The translations under genes were made by a program, and so were the position numbers. Under the pieces are notes generated by a model. It searched no databases and had not been told where the DNA came from. It was given only the letters and a program-made list of their open reading frames with translations. This document shows, piece by piece, positions 52,698 through 60,536 of a stretch of DNA of 64,000 bases (the stretch's first letter is position 1; the number at the start of each line of letters is the position of its first letter). Source of the stretch: SHLQ01 sp964451305 (GTDB lineage: Bacteria; Actinomycetota; Acidimicrobiia; Acidimicrobiales; SHLQ01); contig CAYVHV010000004.1 of the NCBI GenBank assembly GCA_964451305.1, forward strand, positions 65,583 through 129,582. Direction: 5' to 3'.

Positions 52698-53204
52698 TTG
52701 GCTATCCTCAAGTCCACTGCAGTTGGGATCACACGAGCAAAGGTCGTGCTACTCGGCGCTCCTGCAGTCGGAAAGACGAGCCTCGTTGCACGGTATGTGC
52801 ACAGCGTTTTTTCCGAACATCACAAATCGACGCTCGGTGTAAAAGTCGACCGACGCACCGTCACTCTCGACGAACAAACGGTCGCCATGCTCATCTGGGA
52901 TATGCACGGTGAAGCCGAGGGTCTCGACCTGCCAGCGAACTACCTCTCTGGAGCTGCAGCGGCGATCGTCGTTGCCGATAGCAGCCGGCCAGAAACCGTC
53001 GACGTTGCCCGAAGTCTGGGCGAACGATTTCTGAGGTCTTCCCCTTCGGCCCAAGTACTTTTTGTTGCGAACAAGGCGGACTTGGAGATCGATCAGGCTG
53101 CGCTCGACGAGAAATTTGCTGGGCTTGAGGCTCATCCGACGTCGGCGAAGTCAGGCGCTGGAGTCGAGGAATTGTTCCTCAAGATTGCTCGATCGGTCAA
53201 CTAG
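52698..53204 (+). CDS. Ras-like small GTPase (Rab/Rup-type)
   Basis: A 168-residue Ras-superfamily GTPase. G1 is GAPAVGKTS (20-28), switch I STLGVKV with T45, G3 is WDMHGEAEG (D68, G71), G4 NKAD (125-128), and G5 TSAKSG (148-153). Glu72 stands where Ras has catalytic Gln61, which may slow hydrolysis. Prokaryotic Ras-like families (MglA, Rup) are known but mostly uncharacterised. It starts at TTG 52698, with AGGAG at 52687-52691 six bases upstream. It ends seven bases from the convergent histidine kinase. Confidence 0.85.
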   Translation: MAILKSTAVGITRAKVVLLGAPAVGKTSLVARYVHSVFSEHHKSTLGVKVDRRTVTLDEQTVAMLIWDMHGEAEGLDLPANYLSGAAAAIVVADSSRPETVDVARSLGERFLRSSPSAQVLFVANKADLEIDQAALDEKFAGLEAHPTSAKSGAGVEELFLKIARSVN

Positions 53205-53211
53205 CCACGAG

Positions 53212-54345
53212 CTACGCAGCGACCTGTGCTTCTGGAAGTTCCATCCAGAACACGGAGCCCACGGGCGAGCCTTCGTCCACTCCGAGCTCGCCACCGTAGG
53301 CTTCGATGATTCGGCGGCTCAGCGCCAATCCAATTCCGGTGCCCTCGGCGTCTGTCGACGCTCGCTCGAACAGTTGGAAAACGCGAGCTCGATCGTCGCT
53401 GTCGATGCCGACGCCATTGTCGGTCAACATGATTCGATAGTTTCGGTCAGGAGTTACCTCGGCCCGAATATCGAGCTGGAGTGGCCGATCTGGATGTCGA
53501 TAGTTGACCGCGTTCTTGATGAGGTTCGCAAAGACGCTCTGCAGCGGAACTTCACGACCGGAAACGATCGGTAGGTCTTTGACGGTCACCTCAGCGCCAG
53601 CGGCCTGGAGAGGTTCGGCCAACGTGTCGAGAGCGGACTTCACGACACGATCGAGATCGACCGGTTCGACCCAGGTCGCGTCTCCTTGTGTCCGCGAGAA
53701 CTCGAGGAGGTACTGCACCTGTTGGTTCATCGTCGTGACGCCGGAACGAATGGCGTCCGCGCACTGGCGAGCACGTTCGCCAGATTGGGAGTCATCATCG
53801 GGAACGAGACGTTCGAGCACCTCGGCATAGATCGCAACCGAACGAAGCGGAGAGACCAGCTCATGTGCTGCGATGTATGCGAACTGTTCGAGATCGGTGT
53901 TGGACGCTGCGAGTTGATCACGTGCGACTTTGAGTTCTTGTTGATTTGCTCGAAGAACTGACCCGAGTTGGTCGAGACGAATTCGTTCGACGGTCCGGTC
54001 GAGTCGCTCCTCGATAAGTGTTGCTACTCTGCCGAGGCTATCTAGGGCCTCATCGGAGAGCTGATCGGCGCCGTGATGAGCAACCGCGAGCCAGCCCGAC
54101 TCAGCCGATGGACCGGTGACAGGAATCGTCAGGAGTGATCGCACGCCATCTGCTGCTCCGAGAACGTCCCGTACGTGGCCAGCGAGCTGAGCATGTATCG
54201 CCCAGTCCTCGTGACCACCGATCGAACTCGCTCCGGCGTGAAGGCGAAATTCGGGGTCGCCGAGTATGACCAACTCAGCAGAGTCGGCGCCAGTTGAGCT
54301 GGCAGCGAGTTCGACGAGATGTCGAAGCATGGAGTTTCCGGACAT
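53212..54345 (-). CDS. Sensor histidine kinase (GAF-like, cytoplasmic)
   Basis: A 377-residue soluble histidine kinase. Residues 1-115 look like a GAF sensor domain (SLLTIPVTGPSAESGWLAVAHHG). Coiled-coil residues about 116-155 lead to the H-box FAYIAAHELVSPLRS with H161. The ATPase domain has NLIKNAVNYRHP, LTDNGVGIDSDD and EGTGIGLAL. No membrane helix is seen. This type with a phytochrome-like kinase domain is common in two-component systems; here the regulator at 51121 is the plausible partner. It is opposite to and convergent with the GTPase gene. Confidence 0.9.
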   Translation of the reverse strand: MSGNSMLRHLVELAASSTGADSAELVILGDPEFRLHAGASSIGGHEDWAIHAQLAGHVRDVLGAADGVRSLLTIPVTGPSAESGWLAVAHHGADQLSDEALDSLGRVATLIEERLDRTVERIRLDQLGSVLRANQQELKVARDQLAASNTDLEQFAYIAAHELVSPLRSVAIYAEVLERLVPDDDSQSGERARQCADAIRSGVTTMNQQVQYLLEFSRTQGDATWVEPVDLDRVVKSALDTLAEPLQAAGAEVTVKDLPIVSGREVPLQSVFANLIKNAVNYRHPDRPLQLDIRAEVTPDRNYRIMLTDNGVGIDSDDRARVFQLFERASTDAEGTGIGLALSRRIIEAYGGELGVDEGSPVGSVFWMELPEAQVAA

Positions 54346-54539
54346 GGTTCAGCTGTCGGCGGCTTTCGGCTCAAGTTCAGTACCTTTTCACAATTCATCA
54401 AGACAACTCACGAACACCCCTAGATCGAGTCGAATCAGCATCGAATGGCTCGACGTGAGGAAAGTTGGCGTTTGGCTCAACCTCGAGGGTCTTAGGCCGA
54501 TCAGACCAGTAGCAGATAAGTCGAACGGCCTAGACGGCC

Positions 54540-55103
54540 ATGGAGCACAACACAATGGCAACGAGCAAAACGGCAACGAGCAAAACGGCAGCGAGCAAGA
54601 CAGCGACGAGCAAGACGGGCGCACAGAATAACGACGGCCTAGAGATCACGCTCCCCGATGGTGCTCCGTCCAACTTTGGAAACGATGAACTTGGCCAGAT
54701 CCGAAGCTTGTTGTTTGGACAGCACGCCAGTGAGACCCTCGCACGCATCGAACGGGTCGAACACGATCTGCTCAATGCGATTGCTGAGATGCAGAAGACG
54801 ATCGATGCACGATTCGCTGAGATGGAGAACCGAATCGCAGCTGAGGTTGATGTTCGAACGTCCGTGGCTGCCAACATCGTGACTCGCATCGATGAAGAAG
54901 CTGCTGCGCGACGCGATGCTCAGATCGACCTGCGTACCAACATCGACCGGCGCTCGGCTCAGATTCGACAAGATCTGCGAGCTGCAACGTCGGAGCTGTC
55001 AGAGCGCATCCACGATGTCGATGCTGACCTCCGCGAACGCAACGTGAACCGCGAAGCGCTGGCGGACCTGTTCGAACAAGCAGCGAACAATCTGACGAAC
55101 TGA
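54540..55103 (+). CDS. Coiled-coil protein with repeat N-terminus and GTPase-locus motif
   Basis: A 187-residue protein. Residues 7-26 are made of ATSKT / AASKT pentads encoded by a 15-bp tandem repeat. Residues 51-60 read LGQIRSLLFG, matching LDQIRSVLLG in the tail-anchored protein at 51765. A long charged helix follows, probably a coiled coil (ARIERVEHDLLNAIAEMQKTIDARFAEMENRI in parts), ending NREALADLFEQAANNL. No membrane helix or enzyme motif is seen. The start may be the ATG at 54540 or 54555. It is divergent from the histidine kinase across a 194-base spacer. Confidence 0.65.
   Translation: MEHNTMATSKTATSKTAASKTATSKTGAQNNDGLEITLPDGAPSNFGNDELGQIRSLLFGQHASETLARIERVEHDLLNAIAEMQKTIDARFAEMENRIAAEVDVRTSVAANIVTRIDEEAAARRDAQIDLRTNIDRRSAQIRQDLRAATSELSERIHDVDADLRERNVNREALADLFEQAANNLTN
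54558..54617 (+). repeat. Four-copy 15-bp coding tandem repeat
   Basis: Four 15-base units at 54558, 54573, 54588 and 54603 encode Ala-Thr/Ala-Ser-Lys-Thr. The first two are identical, and the last two differ by a few bases. It forms the Lys/Thr/Ser-rich basic N-terminus of the coiled-coil protein. Copy number could vary by slippage without frame change. Confidence 0.85.
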
Positions 55104-55234
55104 AACCGTTGATGACCCCTGTGAGGGTGCCAAATTTTGGGTGACGCTGGCAGAGGAACTACTCCCACGCCGATGTCGTCCGATGGGTATATGACGCCGA
55201 AGCTGTTGGGCTCGGCGAAAAGGGGGCAACACCC

Positions 55235-55645
55235 ATGCAAGGACGAAAAGCTGAGAATGGAAATGGTGTCGAAGTCGACGCTGAATTAGTGGACGATCTG
55301 ACGATCGAACCCGATATCGAAGTCGTCGAGGACCCATCGCAGCCAGGCATTGTTCAGATCGGATCCGATCTCTACTTGCGGCTCGATGACGTGTCGGTAG
55401 TCAATGACCTCGACTCAGACCCTCTCGATGTAGCCGAGCCGCGTTGGCGATTGCTGAAACACATCAGCCCAGAGCTTGTCGCCGGCATCGTGATCGGCCT
55501 GCTCTTTGGAGTCTTTGCCATCTTGATGTACGTCGGCGTGAGTGAAGAATCGTCCGACCAAGGTTCTGTGGAAGCAGTTCCGGAGGCACCGGTCGCCGAA
55601 GTCGAGGTAGAAATTGGCACGGCCCTCGTAATCGAACGAGAGTAA
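55235..55645 (+). CDS. Small single-pass membrane protein
   Basis: A 136-residue protein. Residues 1-70 are acidic and hydrophilic (ELVDDLTIEPDIEVVEDP), residues about 80-101 form one membrane helix (LVAGIVIGLLFGVFAILMYVG), and the tail is Glu/Val-rich (EAVPEAPVAEVEVEIG). The start ATG 55235 has AAGGGGG eight bases upstream, so translation is well supported. No homology is recognised. It ends the signalling locus, and its position suggests a partner of the coiled-coil proteins, which is only inference. Confidence 0.6.
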   Translation: MQGRKAENGNGVEVDAELVDDLTIEPDIEVVEDPSQPGIVQIGSDLYLRLDDVSVVNDLDSDPLDVAEPRWRLLKHISPELVAGIVIGLLFGVFAILMYVGVSEESSDQGSVEAVPEAPVAEVEVEIGTALVIERE

Positions 55646-55706
55646 ACGGGAGAGGAACAACTTCCGGTTGGGGAAGGGCGTTCTGTGTTCAGAGGTTGGA
55701 GCTGAT

Positions 55707-56111
55707 ATGGAGACTACGAAGTACACCGACGAAGAGCTGCGCGAGCGGCTGACCAAAGAGCAATATCACGTAACGCAAAAGGGCGGAACAGAGCGTCCCT
55801 TTAAGAACGCTTACCACGACAACAAAGAAGCGGGCGACTACAACTGCATCGTGTGTGGAGAGCATCTCTTCTCCAGCGATGCAAAGTACGACAGCGGAAC
55901 TGGTTGGCCGAGCTTCTCGGCCCCCGTTTCGGAGGACAAGATCGAGAACCGGACCGATCGCAAGCTTCTCGTCAAGCGCACCGAGAACGTCTGTGCGAAC
56001 TGCGGCTCGCATCTCGGGCACGTCTTTACCGATCGTTCAACGCCAACGAACGCCCGTTACTGCATGAACTCTGCCAGCCTCGACTTCGTTCCGGCCGACG
56101 AGAGCGAATAA
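55707..56111 (+). CDS. msrB: Peptide-methionine (R)-S-oxide reductase
   Basis: A 134-residue MsrB that repairs oxidised methionine using a selenium-free Cys. Zinc cysteines are CIVC and CANC; SGTGWPSF and HLGHVF are family marks, and RYCMNSASLDF carries the catalytic Cys. The ATG at 55707 follows GGAG at normal spacing; an upstream frame start at 55668 adds unlikely residues. It runs 42 bases from the convergent desaturase gene. Confidence 0.95.
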   Translation: METTKYTDEELRERLTKEQYHVTQKGGTERPFKNAYHDNKEAGDYNCIVCGEHLFSSDAKYDSGTGWPSFSAPVSEDKIENRTDRKLLVKRTENVCANCGSHLGHVFTDRSTPTNARYCMNSASLDFVPADESE

Positions 56112-56153
56112 GGCTCTCGTCCGTCAAAACCTGACGGCGCGAGATCTCCCGGT

Positions 56154-57296
56154 TTAGGCAGCGGCGTCGAGCCGACGCGATGTCGCTGAATCTCCGTCGT
56201 CTTGAGTGAACTGCCATCCATCGGTCGTCGGTGCAACGACGTGGCAATCCTTTGCCACTTCCCAAAGGGCCTTGCGGATCGGTGTCGGGTTATATCTGTA
56301 GAGGTCAGGGAACGCAGTCTTGATTGCCGCTGTTGCCTCGGCGGCGTGATAGTGCGGGATCTTCGCATCGAGATGGTGAGCGACGTGCGTGGTTCCAATC
56401 CGATGGTGGAGCAGGTCAACAATCGGGCCATACGGTCGATCGACCGAACAAAACGCTCCGCGAACAAACGACCAGTCGTCTTCGCCATAGTGGGGGACAT
56501 CGGCATCGGTGTGCTGGAGCCACGTGTAGGTGACGAGCCATGCGTTTACGACCAAGTACGGTCCGACGTAAACGGCCAGCACCGATAGTGCGCTGCCAGC
56601 GATTGCCCACCACACGAGCAGCGCAAGGGTGACGAGAACCCCGAACGAGCTCCACTTGACCTTGGCCTTCCACCGGTCGGGAAACAGTGCCTGGCTAAAT
56701 GGCTTCGAAGGCCAGAAGTGATTTGTGATGCCTCGGTCTTCGCCGCCGGTGGCGCCGATCAAGAGGTAGCTGGGCCATCCGATACTTAGGCGGCTTACGA
56801 CCGTAAACGCCCCGTGGGTCTTTGCTCCGAACCGTCGGCGAGCATCAAATGCTCGCTTTGCGCGAGCTGTCTTGATTCTCTTCGGCACGTGGGTCTCGCC
56901 CTCGGTGATGTGGTTTGTCTTGCCATGGTGGATGGCATGGCTCCTCTGCCACGAGAAGTAGGGGACCAACAGCGCCGAATGCAACGTGTACCCAACGATG
57001 TCTTGAACCTTGACCGTGGGAGCGAAGGCTCGATGACCACACTCGTGGGCGATAACCCACACACCAACAGCGACGGTGCCGTTCACGTATGCATACGCGA
57101 GCCAGAGCGGAAGCCATGCCAAGGTCAGCGGAATAAACAGCCAGGCGAGAATGCCGAGAGCGAGCGTGAGCGAAACTGAGAATGCCGCGTAGGGAATCGA
57201 CCGGGAGAGCGTCCGCTCAAAACAATGAGCTGGAATTGCGGCCTTGACCTCAGCGGTTGTGGGTATATCGCGGGGGTTTGGGTGCGCAATAGTCAC
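56154..57296 (-). CDS. Membrane fatty acid desaturase (FAD2/Delta-12-like)
   Basis: A 380-residue di-iron membrane desaturase. The three His boxes are HECGH, HAIHHGKTNH and THVAHH (with LQHTDADVPHY before the third), spaced as in plant and fungal Delta-12/omega-3 enzymes rather than the bacterial DesA/DesC acyl-lipid type. Hydrophobic helices cover about 36-75 and 215-265. It would introduce a second double bond into membrane acyl chains. The electron donor is not encoded nearby. It is a single gene with its own promoter region. Confidence 0.88.
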   Translation of the reverse strand: MTIAHPNPRDIPTTAEVKAAIPAHCFERTLSRSIPYAAFSVSLTLALGILAWLFIPLTLAWLPLWLAYAYVNGTVAVGVWVIAHECGHRAFAPTVKVQDIVGYTLHSALLVPYFSWQRSHAIHHGKTNHITEGETHVPKRIKTARAKRAFDARRRFGAKTHGAFTVVSRLSIGWPSYLLIGATGGEDRGITNHFWPSKPFSQALFPDRWKAKVKWSSFGVLVTLALLVWWAIAGSALSVLAVYVGPYLVVNAWLVTYTWLQHTDADVPHYGEDDWSFVRGAFCSVDRPYGPIVDLLHHRIGTTHVAHHLDAKIPHYHAAEATAAIKTAFPDLYRYNPTPIRKALWEVAKDCHVVAPTTDGWQFTQDDGDSATSRRLDAAA

Positions 57297-57412
57297 CCAC
57301 AGAGGATGCCAGCGAAATGGCGACTTTCGGTGGTTACCGACGGGTTAGTTACCGAGCGTTTACTCAGGGATCACCGCTCGTCGTGTCAAACGTGAGGAAG
57401 CGGCGGTTTGGG

Positions 57413-58006
57413 TTACGCCGTGGTGGGCTTAAACGCCGGTCGTGATGTCTCGAATGCATCGATCGAATCGCTCTGTTGAAGCGTGAGTCCGATGTCGTCG
57501 AGGCCGTTCAAGAAGCGATGTTGCACGGCGTCGCTCAATTCGAAGGACACCTCAAGATCGAGAGACGGGGCTTCGAGCGTCCGCCGTTTGACGTCGATGA
57601 TGAGCTCCATCGACGGGTCGGCCTCAACCGCTGCCATCAGTTGTTCACCAACCTCGGGGGTGACCTCGACGGCTACGAGACCGTTCTTGGTCGAGTTGTT
57701 GCGGAAGATCGGTCCGAAGCGCGGCGAAATCACCGCAGCGAAACCGTACTGTTGGATCGCCCAGACGGCGTGCTCTCGGCTGGAACCAGTACCGAAGTTT
57801 GCGCCGCCCAACAAAATGTTGGCGCCGGCGTACTGCTCCTGATTCATCACGAAACCGGGATCATCACGCCACTCGCTGAACAGGCCCTTGTCGAAGCCGG
57901 TGCGTTCGACACGCTTGAGCCAATCCGACGGGATGATCTGGTCGGTGTCGATGTCGGAACGATCGAGTGGCACCGCCGTTCCTTGAACAATATGTACGGG
58001 TTCCAT
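57413..58006 (-). CDS. leuD: 3-isopropylmalate dehydratase small subunit
   Basis: A 197-residue small subunit of isopropylmalate isomerase in leucine synthesis. Motifs are SDIDTDQIIP, GGANFGTGSSREHAVWAI and FGPIFRNNSTKNGL. It follows leuC by 58 bases on the same strand. The ATG at 58006 gives MEPVHIVQGTAVPLDRSD, the normal beginning; the longer frame to 58201 overlaps leuC and is rejected. Confidence 0.95.
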   Translation of the reverse strand: MEPVHIVQGTAVPLDRSDIDTDQIIPSDWLKRVERTGFDKGLFSEWRDDPGFVMNQEQYAGANILLGGANFGTGSSREHAVWAIQQYGFAAVISPRFGPIFRNNSTKNGLVAVEVTPEVGEQLMAAVEADPSMELIIDVKRRTLEAPSLDLEVSFELSDAVQHRFLNGLDDIGLTLQQSDSIDAFETSRPAFKPTTA

Positions 58007-58064
58007 TGAGGTGTCTTTCGGCCGGGTGCGGCGAGTCAGGATTCCGAAGCGAGCGTTCGGAGGG

Positions 58065-59471
58065 TTACAGGTCTTCTGGGGTGGCAAAGGTGCCGGCGAT
58101 TGCGGTTGCGGCAGCGACAGCTGGAGAGACCAGGTGTGTGCGGCCACCACGGCCTTGGCGGCCTTCGAAGTTTCGGTTCGACGTCGACGCCGAGCGTTCA
58201 CCTTCGGTCAGCTTGTCAGGGTTCATTGCCAGACACATCGAACATCCGGGCTCTCGCCAATCGAAGCCAGCGTCGATGAAAATTCTGTCGAGCCCTTCGG
58301 CCTCGGCCTGTTTTTTGACGCGGAACGAACCGGGTACTACGAGGGTTCGCATTCCGTCTCTGACGGTGCGGCCTTCGGCGACCGCCGCTGCTGCTCGGAG
58401 ATCTTCGATGCGGCTGTTGGTGCAGCTGCCGATAAAGACGGTGTCGACGGGAACGTCCTTCATTGGTGTTCCGGGGGTCAGGCCCATGTACTCGAGCGCA
58501 CGTTCAGCGGCTTCGCGCTGAACCGGATCGTCGTACATGTCCGGAGATGGAATGTTCTCCGATAGGTGGATGACCTGACCGGGATTTGTACCCCACGTGA
58601 CCTGAGGGGTGATCTTCGAGGCATCGAGCACGATCTCGCGGTCGAATGTGGCGCCATCATCGGTGCGAAGCGTTCGCCAGTGAGCAACCGCTGCGTCCCA
58701 GTCGTCGCCGGTAGGGGCGTGATCGAGCCCCGACAAGTACTCGAAGGTGGTGTCGTCGGGTGCGATCATTCCGGCTTTGGCACCGAACTCGATCGACATG
58801 TTGCAGACCGTCATCCGGCCTTCCATCGACAGGGCTTCGATGGCGGGCCCTCGGAACTCGGCAATGGCGCCGATGCCGCCGCCGGTACCGCATTCGGCAA
58901 GGATTGCAAGCACGATGTCCTTGGCAACACAGCCGGCGGGTAGCTCACCGTTGATGGTGATCGACATGGTCTCTTGCGCGGGTTGGAGCAGCGTCTGGGT
59001 TGCCAGAACGTGTTCGACCTCGCTTGTCCCAATGCCGAAGGCGAGCGCGCCGAACGCGCCGTGGGTGCTCGTGTGGCTATCACCGCAAACGATCGTCATA
59101 CCTGGCTGGGTGAGGCCTTGCTCGGGGCCGATGACGTGGACGATGCCTTGGTTCTTATCGCCCATCGGGAAATGGGTGATGTTGAACTCCTCGGCGTTTG
59201 CCCGAAGGGTGTCGACCTGTTTCGCAGAGATCTCGTCGGCGATTGGCTTGTCGATATCTTCGGTCGGGACGTTGTGATCTTCGGTCGAAACGGTCAGGTC
59301 GGGGCGCCGCACGCCTCGACCGTTCTGACGCAAGCCGTCAAAGGCCTGCGGAGAGGTGACCTCATGGACGAGATGGAGATCGACGTAGAGGAGATCTGGC
59401 TCGCCCTCTGCACGCCGGACGACGTGGTCGTCCCAAACTTTCTGACTCAGGGTTCTTGGCTCGTTGCTCAC
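58065..59471 (-). CDS. leuC: 3-isopropylmalate dehydratase large subunit
   Basis: A 468-residue aconitase-family large subunit. It contains TLSQKVWDDHVV, VCGDSHTSTHGAFGALAFGIGTSEVEHVLATQTL (parts), and the [4Fe-4S] ligands in GSCTNSR and CSMCLAMN. With LeuD it isomerises 2- to 3-isopropylmalate. The leuCD pair is cotranscribed. leuA and leuB are not in the window. Confidence 0.96.
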   Translation of the reverse strand: MSNEPRTLSQKVWDDHVVRRAEGEPDLLYVDLHLVHEVTSPQAFDGLRQNGRGVRRPDLTVSTEDHNVPTEDIDKPIADEISAKQVDTLRANAEEFNITHFPMGDKNQGIVHVIGPEQGLTQPGMTIVCGDSHTSTHGAFGALAFGIGTSEVEHVLATQTLLQPAQETMSITINGELPAGCVAKDIVLAILAECGTGGGIGAIAEFRGPAIEALSMEGRMTVCNMSIEFGAKAGMIAPDDTTFEYLSGLDHAPTGDDWDAAVAHWRTLRTDDGATFDREIVLDASKITPQVTWGTNPGQVIHLSENIPSPDMYDDPVQREAAERALEYMGLTPGTPMKDVPVDTVFIGSCTNSRIEDLRAAAAVAEGRTVRDGMRTLVVPGSFRVKKQAEAEGLDRIFIDAGFDWREPGCSMCLAMNPDKLTEGERSASTSNRNFEGRQGRGGRTHLVSPAVAAATAIAGTFATPEDL

Positions 59472-59523
59472 ATCACAACGCTATCGTCTCAGCTGTTTTT
59501 TGGTCAGGGAGATCGACCAGTTG

Positions 59524-60357
59524 TCAGGTGACCTGTCGCGCGTCGTCAACGACCGCGACGCGATGAAGTCTGCGAAGGTGAGGGAGATAGTCGACCACGC
59601 CATAATGCTGGGTGCCGCGGTTGTCCCAGATAGCCAAAGTGTTTGGTTTCCAACGGAGTCGAACGTGATGATCTGGACGGTTGATCCGGTCGAAGAGCTC
59701 GGTGAGGAGACGGCCGGCCTCAGGTGCCGATAGACCGATGATGAAACGGGTGAAACTCTCGCTCACGTTGAGGTACGGGCGCCCCGTGGTCGGGTGGTGT
59801 TCGACGATTGGATGTACCGCGGTTCGGGCGTTCGCAAACGCGTTGAGGATCCCCTCGTTGCCTCCCTCGCGGTATGCGGGAGTGCGGAAGGCTCCCATGT
59901 CATGGACGGCTTCGAGTTCGGCGAGATCGTCTTTCATCCCTGGCGGAAGCGAGTCGTACACCGAGAACATGCTGGCCCAAAGCGTGTCGCCGCCGACGGG
60001 CGGCACGACGACCGCTTTGAGAATCGATGCGAACGGTGGGGTATCCCGGTAGGTCAGGTCACTGTGCCATTCGGCGGCGTCGGGACGGTCGTTCCCTTGC
60101 CATTCCAAGATCACCACATCATCTGACTCGGGGTGTGTGGGATATGAGTGATGACGGGCACCGAGGGTTCCGAGTGCAGCGCCGAGGGAGGTCAGATCGG
60201 TCGGGGAGAGATCGCAGTCCCTGATAAACAGCACATGGTGCTCCATCAATTGTGCGTGGAGCTCGTCGACGACGGCGGTTTCGAGTTGCGCTTCTGCATC
60301 GAATCCGGTGATCTCTGCACCCAGCGCCGGTGTAATTCGGTCTGCGATCAGGGCCAT
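59524..60357 (-). CDS. TauD/TfdA-family Fe(II)/2-oxoglutarate dioxygenase
   Basis: A 277-residue dioxygenase. The iron triad is H98 and D100 in EWHSDLTY plus H251 in NRGTQHYGVVDY, and R266 of LHRVAV binds 2-oxoglutarate, as in TauD. The YLPHLRRLHR end closely follows the taurine dioxygenase pattern. TauD releases sulfite from taurine; TfdA-type enzymes act on other acids, so the substrate is not certain. The ATG at 60357 begins MALIADRITPALGAEITG. Its promoter carries TGTCCGGACA, shared with the cysH region. Confidence 0.85.
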   Translation of the reverse strand: MALIADRITPALGAEITGFDAEAQLETAVVDELHAQLMEHHVLFIRDCDLSPTDLTSLGAALGTLGARHHSYPTHPESDDVVILEWQGNDRPDAAEWHSDLTYRDTPPFASILKAVVVPPVGGDTLWASMFSVYDSLPPGMKDDLAELEAVHDMGAFRTPAYREGGNEGILNAFANARTAVHPIVEHHPTTGRPYLNVSESFTRFIIGLSAPEAGRLLTELFDRINRPDHHVRLRWKPNTLAIWDNRGTQHYGVVDYLPHLRRLHRVAVVDDARQVT

Positions 60358-60425
60358 ATGGTGATCATAGGCCCGAAACGAGAAACTGAACAATCGTTCA
60401 GTTCGCCGTTGCTGCTGGCTGAGGT

Positions 60426-60435
60426 TGTCCGGACA
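60426..60435. promoter_or_regulatory. TGTCCGGACA palindrome between the dioxygenase and peroxiredoxin genes
   Basis: Perfect 10-bp palindrome in the divergent promoter, 68 bases upstream of the dioxygenase ATG and about 100 upstream of the peroxiredoxin. Its core GTCCGGAC is the same as the pair in the cysH / sirC promoter. Confidence 0.45.
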
Positions 60436-60536
60436 TCAGACCTATGAATGTGCCGTGAATGGACGGACATCGTGCATTGGTTCGCTATCTCGGACGCTAG
60501 GACTGGAATGAACCTCGAACATCTACAGGAGAGATC

